Part shown: one piece after another, positions 10,975 to 22,475 of the stretch | How positions within the stretch are numbered: the first letter of the stretch is position 1 | Layout: each line of letters starts with the position of its first letter | Assembly (NCBI GenBank): GCA_039881145.1 | Contig: JAYKKI010000037.1 | Location: 17,859,001 to 17,923,000 of the forward strand | DNA: 64,000 bases | Reading direction: 5' to 3' | DNA from: Druceiella hillmani | Taxonomy: Eukaryota; Arthropoda; Insecta; Lepidoptera; Hepialidae | Notes under the pieces: generated by a model | Told to the model about the DNA's origin: nothing | The model's database searches: none | The model's input: only the letters and a program-made list of their open reading frames with translations | Translations under genes and position numbers: made by a program

Positions 10975-11121
10975 TCATTAAAGATGTACAACTGCTCGCA
11001 TTATAGCAAGCTGCTGCAGTATGATACCGACGCTGTCGTCACCTGGGATATGGCGCAGAGACTGCCAATTGTTTTACAAAATTATTCAGAAGCAATCTTT
11101 AGTCTAGCTTGCAAATTTTAA
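10975..11121 (+). CDS. candidate 3'-terminal coding exon, unidentified
   Basis: A usable splice acceptor (pyrimidine-rich TTCTTCATTATTTTCAG, ending 10974) is followed by a frame open for 48 codons to TAA at 11119-11121, and the stop overlaps an AATAAA polyadenylation signal. The segment is clearly richer in G and C than both flanks, as exons in this window should be. The peptide (SLKMYNCSHYSKLLQYDTDA... to ...SLACKF) is soluble-looking and has no family I recognise. If real, it joins an upstream exon in phase 0. It could also be an unspliced open frame starting at ATG 10933 or 10984. Confidence 0.3.
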   Translation, partial: SLKMYNCSHYSKLLQYDTDAVVTWDMAQRLPIVLQNYSEAIFSLACKF

Positions 11122-13591
11122 ATAAAGACCCATTCGATCTTCCACTGATTTTTTTGTCGTGTTACCTTTTTATCCAAAATTCAGTTGGTGAAATCTCAGA
11201 AATACACAAATATAAATCTATAAGAGATTGCAAATTTATTATTTTACACGCCTTTTAGTATTTCATTATTTTAAGTGTTGTTTATGACAAAATAATATTA
11301 TTTTTATTTTTAGCAAATTGCTTTGTCTAGTTTTTCTTTGCGTTTATTTTTTCTTTCGGTTTTGTACGTACTTTCTTACATACCTTCCAATATCTTAGTC
11401 GCTTTATGCCTTTGTTCATACTTAGATGTATGTTCCACTTATTTAATATGCCGCTTTTCCGCTTATGTCAAGTTAAGTCAAAGAAGTTCAAACACCACGA
11501 GTTTACTTCTACCGAAAGGACTAATGAGATGAGACAAACGACATGAAAGTTGATTTTATTTCTCCTATCAACATTTTTTGGTTATTAGGTGTGTATTTTG
11601 ATATATTCATTTTCACTGTTTAAAAAAATTATATTTTGGTAGGCACTAAAATATTAAAACATTTAAAATTGAAATATTTCTACGATTTATTGATATTATA
11701 AAAATATAATAGCTCCATGAATGTACGGCGTAAAAAATTTTAAGAATATTAGTGATGTTGTCGAAAATAAAATATGATATCAAATTTTAAATTTTATTAT
11801 CTTAAATAAATTTATGATAAACCCGAAATTCTTTTAAACAGCAAAGAGTTATAATTCAAGATGGTAGGAATGAAAATATGTCAGAAAACTAGGGTTACTA
11901 TTATCAAAACAAAAATAAAACGCTATCCATCTGCTTGTTTGCCTTTATTTCACGTTTAAAGCACCCAATAGATATCAGTGAATTATTTTATGAAATGGAA
12001 AGTATACAGATTTTATTAAAAAGCAAGCTATATATGATTAATCATTAACAACAATTAAGAACAGGGAACATAAACCCAAAAGATGATTATGTACGCTTGG
12101 AAAACTTAATTCCTTTTTTAAAATTAGTTGAGCATGTCTCATTTAATATACCAAATTCACGTGGTAATTAATGCACCGAAGCTTAGTCCAGATCGCATAT
12201 GTCTCACCGCTCTGCCTCATGACAAATGCAATTTTCAAAGTCAGATCTGGCAAAATATATTCCGAAAAACACCTAACTCATAACTCCATACCTAGCACTA
12301 AAACTTGTACCTATTTGTTTGACAAAAGATCCATATTCCTAATGTGGTAAACAAGCTTTTGCCCATGGACGAAGCTGCAAATAGAAGTTCATTTTTTATA
12401 AATGAGTTAATCTGACTGTACTCTGCATCGTAAAAACTTTAGTCATGTAAACACAGTTTAAAACTTTCTGTCAACAAAAATTTGCAGCAAATACAGTAGT
12501 AATTTATTTTCAAAATAATACATGCATTAATCATCTCACATAATAAAATTAGGAGTACCGCGTTTAACCTTTACCTAAACTAGTATTCTTATTAAGATAG
12601 ATGTAGTTGCAGAAAATCGCAATATATTTAGTCGAATTAACTCTTCCGTTATCAAGGAGCCCTATTCCATTCAATAAGGGTGCCAATTAAGGGTGTCAAA
12701 GACATTAGCATGTGATGTAATATCGAAGAACATATCCTTTTATTCAAATATTTTATTAAAAAATTGTTAAACGCATAATATGGTTTTAATGAAAAAATTA
12801 TGGGGAATGGTTGTTGAAAGACCTTTTTTACCGGTAAGCATACGATAAATAAAATGGTAATAAAAGTAGTAACCTAATTTATTGCAAATTGTGAAAGATT
12901 CCAAAACGGATTTATATCAGCAATATCCATAAAAATGACATAAAAATATAGGAGAGAAGTGAGTACGTTTCCGTATCACATCGATTCGCGAATAGAGAAA
13001 AATATAATGTCGTCAAATGGAGTTAGGAATTAATGTGTAAAACTAGACACACAAAAGGTTCATCACTCTAAGACAGTATGCTATCAGTTATACTCTTACC
13101 CGAGAATAACTTAAGATCGTCAGTGAGTTATCATTATTGAGGGAACTTGACTACCGAAAGTTATTCGGAAGCAAAGCGAGTAAAGTATCTAACCTTCTGC
13201 TTTTAAAACAATAAAATAGACAACGTACAATATTAACTATGCTACCGTATAAAATCCTTGCTATTGTTCTTCGTAAATAAACGATTTAATAGAGCAAAAT
13301 TTGGATAACATACCAAATTTATAAATGGAAATATCATCTGTTCAAATGTAACAAATATGATAAACAGTAAACGACGGTGCTACGAAATATCGCAAAATAT
13401 TGAGATACAATAAATTCAAGTTTTTAATTTGATAGATTTATTTGTTAACATCAGTGCAGCCAACCACTAATTTTAATTCAATCAAATTAAATGTACAACT
13501 CATTTCTTATTTAACTACCATAATCTTTATTATTATTCATTCTCAAACTCGGTTTTACTTTTATAGAATCAACCTTATATTTTATTTTCAG
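11122..13591. other. AT-rich non-coding DNA
   Basis: About 2.5 kb with no supported gene. A 69-codon hydrophobic frame at 11323-11532 begins after a TTTTTAG and looks like chance. Patches at 12170-12420 and 12650-12720 are less AT-rich but have stops in every frame. No repeat structure was seen. Confidence 0.5.
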
Positions 13592-13717
13592 TGTTATTAT
13601 GTTCAGGGCTCAATTTATTGTCAAGTGTCCACTGCTTCCAATTGTTCTAGATCGATATCATCCCATGAAATATATTACGAAGCTAGGAGTTTTCCATATG
13701 TGTATAAGCAGGACTGA
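13592..13717 (+). CDS. weak candidate 3'-terminal exon, unidentified
   Basis: A strong acceptor (CCTTATATTTTATTTTCAG, ending 13591) precedes a frame open for 41 codons to TGA at 13715-13717. The peptide begins CYYVQGSIYCQVSTASNCS and is cysteine- and serine-rich. A second frame of the same segment is also open, to about 13752, and contains LDRYHPMKY, so the reading frame cannot be fixed from sequence alone. Composition is only slightly less AT-rich than the flanks. A chance open frame after a chance acceptor is quite possible. Confidence 0.2.
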   Translation, partial: CYYVQGSIYCQVSTASNCSRSISSHEIYYEARSFPYVYKQD

Positions 13718-14202
13718 GATAAATTTACATAAAATTAACATATTATTATAGTTCTATAGTATGAAAATGTGAAATTTGACATCCTTAATCTATAAATTTT
13801 AGCCTTTTATTGTAAAATGTATCTAAGTTGTAACGGGCGAAGTATAATTTCAGTAATTTTATATAATTTTTGTCATATTTAACTAATGTAGTCTAGTGGT
13901 ATAAAACTTGTAATGTATAGTAGGACCTTGAGTATGGAATTAGCTAACAAACGTCGTATTTAAAAAAGTCATTTCAGGAAGCATCACTTTTTTGACGAAA
14001 TTGCCATCGAGTGAACACAGAAAGTAAACGTACCTTTGTGGATATAAAACGTATGCTAAGATTGCAGCCAGTAAACACAGGCTGTCAGTTTTTCAGTGTT
14101 ATCTTAGGCGATAGCCAAACAGTATATTTTCACTTCCACTTCACGAGATAAAAATTTCTTAGACAAAAATTCGAAGAGGTATGTCAGGGAGAGTACATAT
14201 AC

Positions 14203-14203
<1 letters not shown>
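13718..14203. other. AT-rich non-coding DNA
   Basis: Nothing recognisable before the TA tract. Confidence 0.5.
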
Positions 14204-14249
<46 letters not shown>

Positions 14250-14253
14250 ATAT

Positions 14254-14301
<48 letters not shown>

Positions 14302-14303
14302 AT

Positions 14304-14356
<53 letters not shown>

Positions 14357-14360
14357 TATA
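14204..14360. repeat. long interrupted (TA)n microsatellite
   Basis: About 157 bases of TA, the longest tract here, with ATATTTATAT and TACACATA interruptions. Two such interruptions occur about 50 bases apart, suggesting internal duplication. Confidence 0.97.
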
Positions 14361-14910
14361 TTTATACAATTATACATATTTACACATGACAGTTTTCGAA
14401 ACGCCACCTCCTTTATTGAACTGCGATGAAATTTAATATAAAAATATACATATGTCCAGTCAAAATCTTGATTAATTTATTAAATGTATAAAATTAGTTA
14501 AACAGTATCAAAACTGTGGCCGCTCAAAGTATAAAAATTTAACAAAAAATTATATTAAAATCCAAGTTAAAACATCCTCTGAAATACTGAAATTTTTTTT
14601 TCTATAAAGTTTTATTTCATTGCTTACGAGGAGAAAGAATAAGGTTAACTTTTAAATTTTAACTAATTATACTTTTCTCTCAAGTCGCATAGATAGGCAA
14701 TATAATAAAACATCCTATTGATGCTTAATAAATTTCTATTAAAAGTCAAATAGTTATTATGGCACTGGATTATTTCGCAGAAATATTGCATTTCCATTTC
14801 CGAGTTCTTTTTACCTATCAAACTGCAATTTAAAAGTATATTTTGAATAATTTAAATGCAAATACTTCTTCTTCATGTATTATTATTCTATATTATTGTT
14901 ACTTTAAAGT
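14361..14910. other. AT-rich non-coding DNA
   Basis: No supported feature. Confidence 0.5.
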
Positions 14911-14994
14911 ATAAACCGTATATGTAATAAAAATTTGTCTTCCCCAGAAGTTCCTTCAAAATATGAACAGTATATGTAATAAAGATTCGTCTTC
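14911..14994. repeat. short tandem duplication, period about 51
   Basis: Two related blocks, AT.AACCGTATATGTAATAAA (14911) and ATGAACAGTATATGTAATAA (14962), each followed by a TTTGTCTTC or TTCGTCTTC ending. This is a diverged two-copy duplication. Confidence 0.7.
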
Positions 14995-15021
14995 GAGAAA
15001 ATATTTAGGCCCTCAATAAAC

Positions 15022-15200
15022 TAAATCTGTACTAATATTATAAAGAAGAAAGATTTTTGTATTTTTGATGTGTGTATGTATGTAATGAATTGGCTCAAAA
15101 ACTTCTGAACCAATTTCCAAAATTCTTTTACCAATTAAATGCTACTATATCACTGATTAATATAAGCTATATTATCTTTAGGAAAAATTAAGGATTCTTA
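15022..15200 (+). mobile_element. dispersed insect repeat fragment, probably non-autonomous
   Basis: The sequence runs ACTAATATTATAAAGAAG, then a TGTGTATGTATG stretch, then CTCAAAAACTTCTGAACCAA, TTTCCAAAATTCTTTTACCA and 'TATAAGCTATATTATCTTT'. This order of phrases (ACTAATATTATAAAG, a TTTGTTTG-like run, CTGAACCGATTT, a 'TTCTTT.ACCA' block, then GGCTATATT) is, as I remember it, one of the most widespread repeats in moths and several other insects, often attributed to non-autonomous Helitrons. No search was run. A Helitron helicase remnant lies about 430 bases downstream on the same strand, which fits that attribution. Confidence 0.6.
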
Positions 15201-15631
15201 CTAAAGCTACAATAATGTAATCCAAGGTGTAAACACATTGCCGTAAAATATATTTCATCGCATGCGCTGCGAAAACTATTGATGATAGAACAAAAAAATG
15301 TCCAACAATGTTAAAGAACATATGAATATGTACAAAAAATGTTCCGATAGCATTTGTCTAATTGTAATTATGTCACTATACTTTTATAATTTCAAAAGTT
15401 AATAGACATTCCTACCAAAATCAGACCAAGTTATCCATACCTTTGCATTGATCCTTATGCAAGTAAATAATTTCTTAAGCCTGTTTCAATACCTGTAAAT
15501 TACCTTTTAGTGTATTTACATTGGACATTCTATTGAAAACATATTACAAATTAAAAATGTCAACGCCGCCGGTATAGCACGGAGGGGTCGGCACCGAAGT
15601 GCAGGAGCGGGCGTGCATATCAATAACATAG
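15201..15631. other. AT-rich DNA ending in a GC-rich patch
   Basis: Mostly featureless. From about 15560 to 15625 the sequence becomes unusually GC-rich (GCCGCCGGTATAGCACGGAG and onward), out of keeping with its surroundings. It is probably part of an inserted element abutting the Helitron fragment. Confidence 0.4.
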
Positions 15632-15937
15632 GTAGCCGTGTGGCTATTTATTGAAACACTCAATTTGTGCACGAATATGAGAGCACATTTAAATAATAAC
15701 AACGATGGCAATTTTTCACAAAAAATAATTGAACTTGGCGACGGAAAATTACCATCTCCAATTGCAAATAGCCTCCAAGTATTATTGGACAATGAATTGG
15801 CTCAAATTGTTCACAGTCTAGAAATACTGGTAGAAACAATTTGGTTCGGTAATTTATTCGGACATCGAAAATCTTATAGAAAGAAATTTCAATTGGCTCT
15901 TTTCGCTGGCTATAGTGTCACCGAGAAACGTCTCTAA
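15632..15937 (+). pseudogene. Helitron RepHel helicase-domain fragment
   Basis: Helitrons move by rolling-circle replication, using a protein with a Rep nuclease and a Pif1-like DNA helicase. The frame open here (ATG 15638 to TAA 15937, about 99 codons) matches the middle of the helicase region. WLFIETLNLCTNMRAHL is the 'LWPfv..L.L.TNMR' motif; IIELGDGKLP follows at the expected distance (the 'll.iGnGk.P' block); VHSLEILVE matches the next conserved '.v.s.eeLi' block. The Walker A and B parts, the Rep nuclease and the C-terminal helicase motifs are missing, and the 3' part (about 15870 on) drifts away from the family. This is a fragment, not a gene. A plain cellular PIF1 exon is less likely, because the TNMR block with these spacings is typical of Helitrons. 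Confidence 0.75.
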
Positions 15938-16191
15938 AGAATGGAAAATTGAAAGTTAAAAAAAACTTATAAAATTAAAGAGCCTTAAAATAAAAGATGT
16001 AAATAAAGAAATGTAACACAAGTAAAAATAAAATAAAGAAATATATAAATCATTCTGAACATCTTTATCAAAAAACATTTAAGTGAAATGTTTTTAACAA
16101 TATCTCGTTCATATCTTTTGTTCTGTTTCAAAAACCTTCGTCTAAAAGACATTAACAGGTTACCAATTTTATTTTGTAAATAATATTTTTT
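15938..16191. other. AT-rich non-coding DNA
   Basis: No feature seen between the Helitron fragment and the next dispersed repeat. Confidence 0.5.
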
Positions 16192-16362
16192 TTTGGTACG
16201 ACTTTATTGTTAGGTATGGTTTTCTGTACCTCAAAAGGAAAAACAGAACCATTATAGGATCACTTTGCTGTTCTTCTGTCTGTCTGCCTAGGTAATCAAC
16301 TTTACTTTTCGTTGACCTAGAATCGATTTTTTCAATCATCAAGTCCCGTACCAAAAGGGAGC
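16192..16362 (+). repeat. dispersed repeat, family A-like copy (5' part)
   Basis: Contains TTTCTGTACCTCAAAAGGAA, 'AACAGAACCATTATAGGATCA', a TTCTGTCTGTCTGCC core and 'CGTTGACCTAGAATCG'. This series of phrases is, from memory, typical of a very abundant lepidopteran repeat. The 3' end seen in the copy at 23860-24200 is missing. The 61-codon frame on the minus strand here is a by-product of the repeat. Confidence 0.6.
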
Positions 16363-18084
16363 CAGAGAGACGTCCTGCATTTACTCTACGTTTATCCCAA
16401 AATGTTTAAAAAATAAATGTCCACCCATGCGAAGTAATTTTTTCTAGTTGGAAAACACAAGGCGAGGTATATAAATCAGATATAAGGCTGATTCCATAGC
16501 TTTGCATTTATAAATATAATTACAAAAAATAGACATAAATATATCATGAAATATAGTTTCTCGTTAGATATTATAGGTATTAATAAAAAGTCACCAAATT
16601 ACTAGACAATTTTATTATTTGATATTTATTTAGTACATCTCCGTACCAAATAAATATGAAATAATAAAAGTCTCTAGTTACTTACCCCACTTTGAGATAA
16701 CGGGACATCTCACCACAGGTCGAGTGTTTTAGCATGCAAGATCGAATGGGATATAATAAATTATATTGAAGATAAAATTATTAACTTTAATAGAAATATT
16801 ATCACTAGAGAAAAACAATTACAACTTAAGCTGCGTCTTTAAAATAATCTTAAAAAAAGTTAGGTTTGAATCATTATTCTATTTGAAATTTTTATAATAA
16901 ACAATTTTTTTATTTTACAGCTATTTGTATTTACATTCTATTTTCATAACAAAATAGATCGATAAACAACATTTTTTAGGAAATGCGCGCCTTGTATTAA
17001 TAATTCATCTAAATAAGGCATGTGGTAATATAATAACACATATTTTAGTATTTTATAAAAGTTTATAGCTTTTTATGTAAGAATAAATATTTTCGGGTAT
17101 TATCAGCCTTTAAATACCATTAACGTATAATGATCGATACTACATTGTTAACCTGTTCTATCAAAATTGCAAAAAATTCACACAATACTTAGTCTATAAT
17201 AATTTTTTTTATTGCAAGGTATTCTGGAACGAGATCCCGTTTTGAGGAATTAAGATAAATTCAAAATATCATTATTCAACAGTAAGAATGGGTATGAAAT
17301 CTCAGTTATTAACATATTGTCATGAATTAAATAAACTGTCTGTAGAATTTTTATCTCTTTAATTTCTTACACTTTTCTAATTGAAATTAACTTACATTCA
17401 AACTATTCTAACATATTAATTACCGTTCTTAATATAAATACCGTTCTAAATTTAAACAGTAAACTTAAAGAGCGGCAGAATATATACAAATTGTAGCACA
17501 AACATATTTTTTTACAGATAAAATTTAATTTTTAACATAATTTATACGTAACAAAGTTAAGGTTTTACAAAAAGTATTTTCAGACAACGATGTGGACTGT
17601 TAACCGCAAGTTACCGTACCATTAATTATTTCACTCTCGAGCATTAATATTGAAAACAAAGAGGAAATCACAACTCGTCAAACCTTGGTCCTTGCTAGCT
17701 TTTACAAGGGTGCCATCTTTTCGGATGATCGTTTCAAGCGTTAGCATTGTCCATTTTGGTTTTTTCAATGTTTAGGAAAACATATTTATTTTGTGGTGTG
17801 CCTCTTAAGTTACAATATATATTAATAAAATACTGTTAAGTGTGATTCATTTTCTGATATAATATGTTAACGTTATAATAGTTTGTATATTAATATATAC
17901 TATGTGAGCCACGTCGAAAGTTTAGCGTCTTATTTATTATTGCTACTATTAACAAAATTGTAATTTGCATATATACATATAGTGGCCAGTGAACATTTTT
18001 CGAATTAAAATGATCGTTACTAGTTTATTTGTGAGGCTAGAGACGCAGGGGGGGTAGCGTTAGTTACGTCATCTTTGCGGTTAT
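16363..18084. other. AT-rich non-coding DNA
   Basis: About 1.7 kb without a supported feature. The part at 17590-17770 is somewhat less AT-rich but has no usable frame. I could not identify the mariner element's left inverted repeat here. Confidence 0.5.
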
Positions 18085-18965
18085 TTTGATCGAGAAAGCA
18101 AAGCGCGCTTGCGGTGAAATATTATTTGAAACGAGGTGAATTGGAGCGCGTCGTGATTTCTATTCCCAGTTTCATATTCGACGATTAAGCAAAATCAAAC
18201 TGGGTTGTGGGTACAAATATTTCGGCAACAGATGACAATAGTTAATAGGCCGCCATCAGCACCGTCCACGTCAGCAACTACGTCAGAACGTGTGGCACAG
18301 GTGCACCAAGAAATCATTGGAAATCCAAGAATATCAGTAAGAAAAATTGCCGCCTCTACAGGCATTAAGAAGTCGATGTGATTTTGAAAAAAAACAAAAC
18401 TTTAGTTCAACAAAAAATGCAATTCGTCCAAAAACTTAACGATAGTGTTTATGTTTTAAGGAAAACGTTCGCAAGAACAATTATTAATTGGTCGGTTCCC
18501 AAGAACGCTCGAAAACATTTTTTTTAGTGATGAAACTCATTTCCATAACAGAGATTACGTGAATAAACAAAATATGTGTTATTGGAACCCAAACAATCCA
18601 AGGAAACAGCATCAGAAGAGTTTGTACTGCCCTAAAACGACAGTATGGTGCGCGATTTCTGCTCAGGTAATAATTCGCTCATATTTTTTCAATCAAAGAA
18701 AAACTGTTACTACCTCGACATACTGTCTTAAGTGTGAATTTTTGGCATAGCCATTGGAAGTATTTTATGGGCACAACAATAGGATGCATTTCCAACAAGA
18801 TGGGGTAAGGTAAGAGATGACGAAGGTAAGAGAACTTTTCTCTAGAAAATTAATAAACAAGTTCGGATACCTACCCTGGCCACCCCGATCGCCGGATTTG
18901 ACGCCGTGTGATTTTTTCTCGTGCGGTTACCTTAAGCCTAAAGTCCAGTATTGAGATATGTGGAC
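18085..18965 (+). pseudogene. mariner-like (DD37D type) transposase pseudogene
   Basis: Tc1/mariner transposases cut and paste their element using three acidic residues. The pieces appear in order. An N-terminal helix-turn-helix region is seen at about 18200-18385 (NRPPSAPSTSATTSERVAQV, then NPRISVRKIAASTG). FSDETHFH carries the first Asp (18529-18531), followed by VNKQN, CYW, NPR and YCPKTTVWCAIS. FQQDG carries the second Asp (18799-18801). WPPRSPDLTPCDFF carries the third (18910-18912). The last two catalytic positions are 37 codons apart in the same frame, which places the copy with the DD37D/maT group. In-frame stops (near 18748, and between the second and third Asp) and a scrambled N-terminus make it non-functional. 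The longest intact piece is 18559-18750. Terminal inverted repeats were not found. Confidence 0.88.
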
Positions 18966-19268
18966 GTAACTTGGAAGACATTATTTTTAAGGAGTGAAAT
19001 CGTCAGGCCTAAGTTATATTTTAAAATTAAGATAAAATTCTAAATTTATTCGTTTATTTTTTATTTAATTCCAAAATCAAAAAATTCCCGCTGGATACCC
19101 CTTCCAATATAAATAAATTTATATTTCAATTTTTCTCAGCACACATAGTTATTGAATATTGAAAGTCGTAGTCTTATGCTGCGTGGTCTTATATCTTATA
19201 TTGCAACTTGTATCTGCGTAATTGTTTATGGAATTATAAATCTTGTAGGAAGGTATTATATGAAACAG

Positions 19269-19269
<1 letters not shown>
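18966..19269. other. AT-rich flank of the mariner copy
   Basis: May contain the 3' end of the mariner element (GCTGGATACCCCTTCC at about 19091 is unusual for the area), but no matching left end was seen. Confidence 0.35.

Positions 19270-19322
<53 letters not shown>
19270..19322. repeat. (TA)n microsatellite
   Basis: Uninterrupted TA, about 52 bases. Confidence 0.97.
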
Positions 19323-21324
19323 CACTGTAGACAAAACTACCTAAAAGTTTCCATAAAATTAGTCATCCTTGCGAATAGGTCGCAAAACAATGAACAGATA
19401 TTTTTTCCATAAAAGTTTAAAAATATGTGGAGGACTGTACTCAATAAAAATAATAATTTTTTTATTAAATATGACGTAGAACGATTCTGTAATTTGAAAA
19501 ATAATTGAGTGTTAACAAATTATTGTCAAAATAATTCAATTACTCAGTTTTTTATTCAAGTTTAAAAAGAAAATGCAAGCATTATTTACAAAAAACTATT
19601 ACGCAAAACATAATCTTTGGCGATAGTAGATTTAATAACATCTAATCAAGTCTTTCCTTTACGCTCTGCCAATTGTATCTAATTTTGTTTCTGCTTTTAC
19701 ATTGATAAAATTTATTCTTACGACGAGAGGGAAAGGATCATTAGAATGACTTTTCATTAAAATGCGACAATGGATAAGTTTGAAATATCAAATTTATATT
19801 GGATGTTAATTGTATATAAAAATATAAACGAAATTTAATAACAAAATATTCATTCGTAAGTATACTTTATGGTACACATATTTTAAAGTATTCTTGTTGT
19901 AACGAGAACGTGTTAGAAATATAAATACATGTATTTACAACAAACAATATTTAGATATATCTTCTACTCAATAATTTTTCACAATGTGCAATACCAAAGG
20001 GTTCGAGAAAACTTATATTGTTCCTTGTGGTAGAGTAATTTTGTTGATATAATTTTTTTTAAATCCGTATTTTGGAAATTAAGTAGTACTTCACGACATT
20101 GATTTTATTTTATTATATTTTGGATACATATCTAATTAAACATTGTGTAAAGGGCGATCGATATTTCCATCTCAATTCGCTCACTTGTCTGGATAATTAA
20201 TATTTCTTATCACGCTGTTTAGCCTTTATGCATATATTGCTAAAATGTTTTAGAACATATATCCTTTAAGGGTCACATTTTTAGTAACTTTAAATCAGTA
20301 ACCTTTGCTTATATTTTTCGTATACCAAATTAATTACAGAAACAAAATTTTGTAAAATAATCCTCGGCGCCAGCAGTCCATTATTTCCAAAACCATTTTA
20401 CCTATATTTTTAAAGCTCATCATCTTTACTATCTGCTATTACTTTACACATATCTCTATCTTTTCATTCCTGAAAAGCAAAAAGTCTAGATACGCAAACT
20501 TGGACCTACTCTACAGGCGCGTTATAAAATGTTATGTCAGACTCCAATCTCATGTTATCTTTTGAATTTTTATTTCAGCTGAGTCTTTGGATGTTTCTTT
20601 AATTTAATTGGAATACATAGATCTGTAACGTTTTAAGTAATAATATGAGAGGTTTTGAATAAAACTTTATAGATATATTAAACACAGCTATTTCAAACCT
20701 ATTCTTTTTATGTCCATCTCTCATAATTATGTGTCATGAAGAAAGAATACGTCGATAATTTTTATTACAAGAGCTTCACTTACCACCAGTATTTGAATGA
20801 GTAACTCGAGATTTTGATTTATGAGAAATGTGTCAATCTAATAAAATTAAGAAAAGGGGGAATGTTTATCACATCTACTTTCTCTTCAAAAGATTTAGTC
20901 AACATATTTTTAACAATTTAAGCCCACAAAATATATAAAATTGTAACATATTTAGGGAAATGCGATTGGAATTTGTTTAACCATTGTTCAAATTTAAAAG
21001 ACAAAAAGCAACGCAAGCATGAATATTTAAGCAATATTAGCGGACATTACGTGAAAATGAGAGAAAAAAATATTATTAAGAATTAACGAAACGTTGTGTA
21101 GAAATATATAGGACAAAGTGGAAGGGAAGGGATTACCTTATTATCCAGACAAAGCCGAAATGCGTTATTACATTATTTGTAGGAATGCGTAAACTGTTTA
21201 CAATTAAATGGCCTTATGAGTACCCCAAATTTAGTTTTATTATATTACATGTCATTAGGAGGAAGGAAATAGTTGTAGTTCACAGTACAATCTGGCAAAA
21301 CGCCTGTGCCCTAATAATACGTTT
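19323..21324. other. AT-rich non-coding DNA
   Basis: Two kilobases without a supported feature. The stretch 20365-20580 is slightly less AT-rich and ends in a TTTTTATTTCAG acceptor-like site, but the frames after it close within a few codons. Confidence 0.5.
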
Positions 21325-21510
21325 AGATTTCCCTACATTGCCAGACAAAATAGGACCGTTATAACATCATTCATGTGTTCGTCCATCAGTCTGTCAGCCA
21401 CGGTCCTTTTTTTAGAAACCGTTTGATGCAAAAATGTGAAATTTGATAAAATAATAAAAGATCCTCACGCATATATAATTCAATAGTAAACACTATAAAA
21501 ATATTTTAGG
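21325..21510 (+). repeat. dispersed repeat, diverged family A-like copy
   Basis: ATTTCCCTACATTGCCAGAC, 'AATAGGACCGTTATAACATCA' and GTTCGTCCATCAGTCTGTCA followed by a run ending in AGAAACCGTTTGATG parallel the phrase order of the copies at 16192 and 23860. It is strongly eroded and its 3' end is not clear. Confidence 0.5.
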
Positions 21511-22310
21511 GAAATTTTTGAGAGGGTTAACCGGGACATCAAAATTTTCTTCGGCCTTAATTTAGGTATTGCATGGAGTATCAATTGAAAGAATAATTTA
21601 TAAGGATTCTAATACTATTTCTAGTTTTTATAGTATACTTCTAGTCATATTACTGAAATTTACAAATATTACAATAGATTATGTAACTTACAATTAATAT
21701 GAATAAATTTAACAGAAAGTTTATTCGGAACAAAAGTTAAAAATGAGAATTGAATTGTACAGAATTTTAAAATACTTTTGTAAATATATTTATTATTAAT
21801 TATAAAATATTATGCTAACTAAATGAAATAGTATTCTATATACGCAAACGAACATTAATATTTTTTGACACAAAATAAGAAATAATACAAAATAATATGA
21901 TTTCATGCCAAACTGATAATTTGAACGGAAGTGTTTTATTTTGCAAGTAATTTTGATCCAAAACTGACATTGTGAATGGAAATGTTTTATTAAATTTTAT
22001 GCAAATATTTATGTGCAAAAGTTACCGTTTCAATCAATCAGTATTAAGCAGTATTTTCCACAAAACTATATTCCGAAAATATAAACAGCCAGTTTCATTG
22101 AAAGATCATAGTATCGTCGCAGAATAGTAGTTTAATGGTAGCATTACAACCCGGAACAAGTTTAATTTTACATAGTTATTTTATTTAAAAAGCAAATGTG
22201 TACGATCATGTGACGAAGAGCCGTTTATAAATGGAGTAATATAGTGCGGAAGGTTCTAAAAAGATCTATATCAATTTAGAAACGAAAAGTTTATTGATCT
22301 CCTGTGCGCG
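21511..22310. other. AT-rich DNA with a diverged duplication
   Basis: Around 21908-22000 there is a two-copy, roughly 50-base duplication (CCAAACTGATAATTTGAACG and CCAAAACTGACATTGTGAAT, each followed by GAA.TGTTTTATT). Otherwise nothing was seen. Confidence 0.5.
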
Positions 22311-22475
22311 TTAATATTACAAAATATTGATTAATTAATATGCGCAAGGTAATGAATATTACAAAATATTGATTAATTAATATGCGCAAATTAATTATTA
22401 TTACAAAATATTGATTAATTAATATGCGCAAATTAATTATTATTACAAAATATTGATTAATTAATATGTACAAGA
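22311..22475. repeat. tandem array, 42-bp unit, about 4 copies
   Basis: ATTACAAAATATTGATTAAT recurs at 22316, 22358, 22400 and 22442, exactly 42 bases apart. Units two and three are nearly identical; the outer ones diverge. Because 42 is a multiple of three, the minus strand gives a repeated 14-residue peptide (INQYFVIIINLRIL), but the composition is non-coding and I regard the frame as an accident. Confidence 0.93.

Noticed and set aside
13592..13752. G-protein-coupled receptor exon suggested by LDRYHPMKY
   Set aside because: Only the DRY-like word fits; the surrounding residues do not form a recognisable third membrane segment and another frame is open too.
14104..14429. Long open frames on both strands over TA tracts (also at 64-321, 8112-8406, 9150-9350, 10021-10289, 23340-23540, 25378-25578, 26983-27177, 30058-30441, 48218-48400, 52595-52852)
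   Set aside because: They consist mainly of Ile-Tyr runs translated from (TA)n microsatellites; no other coding evidence.
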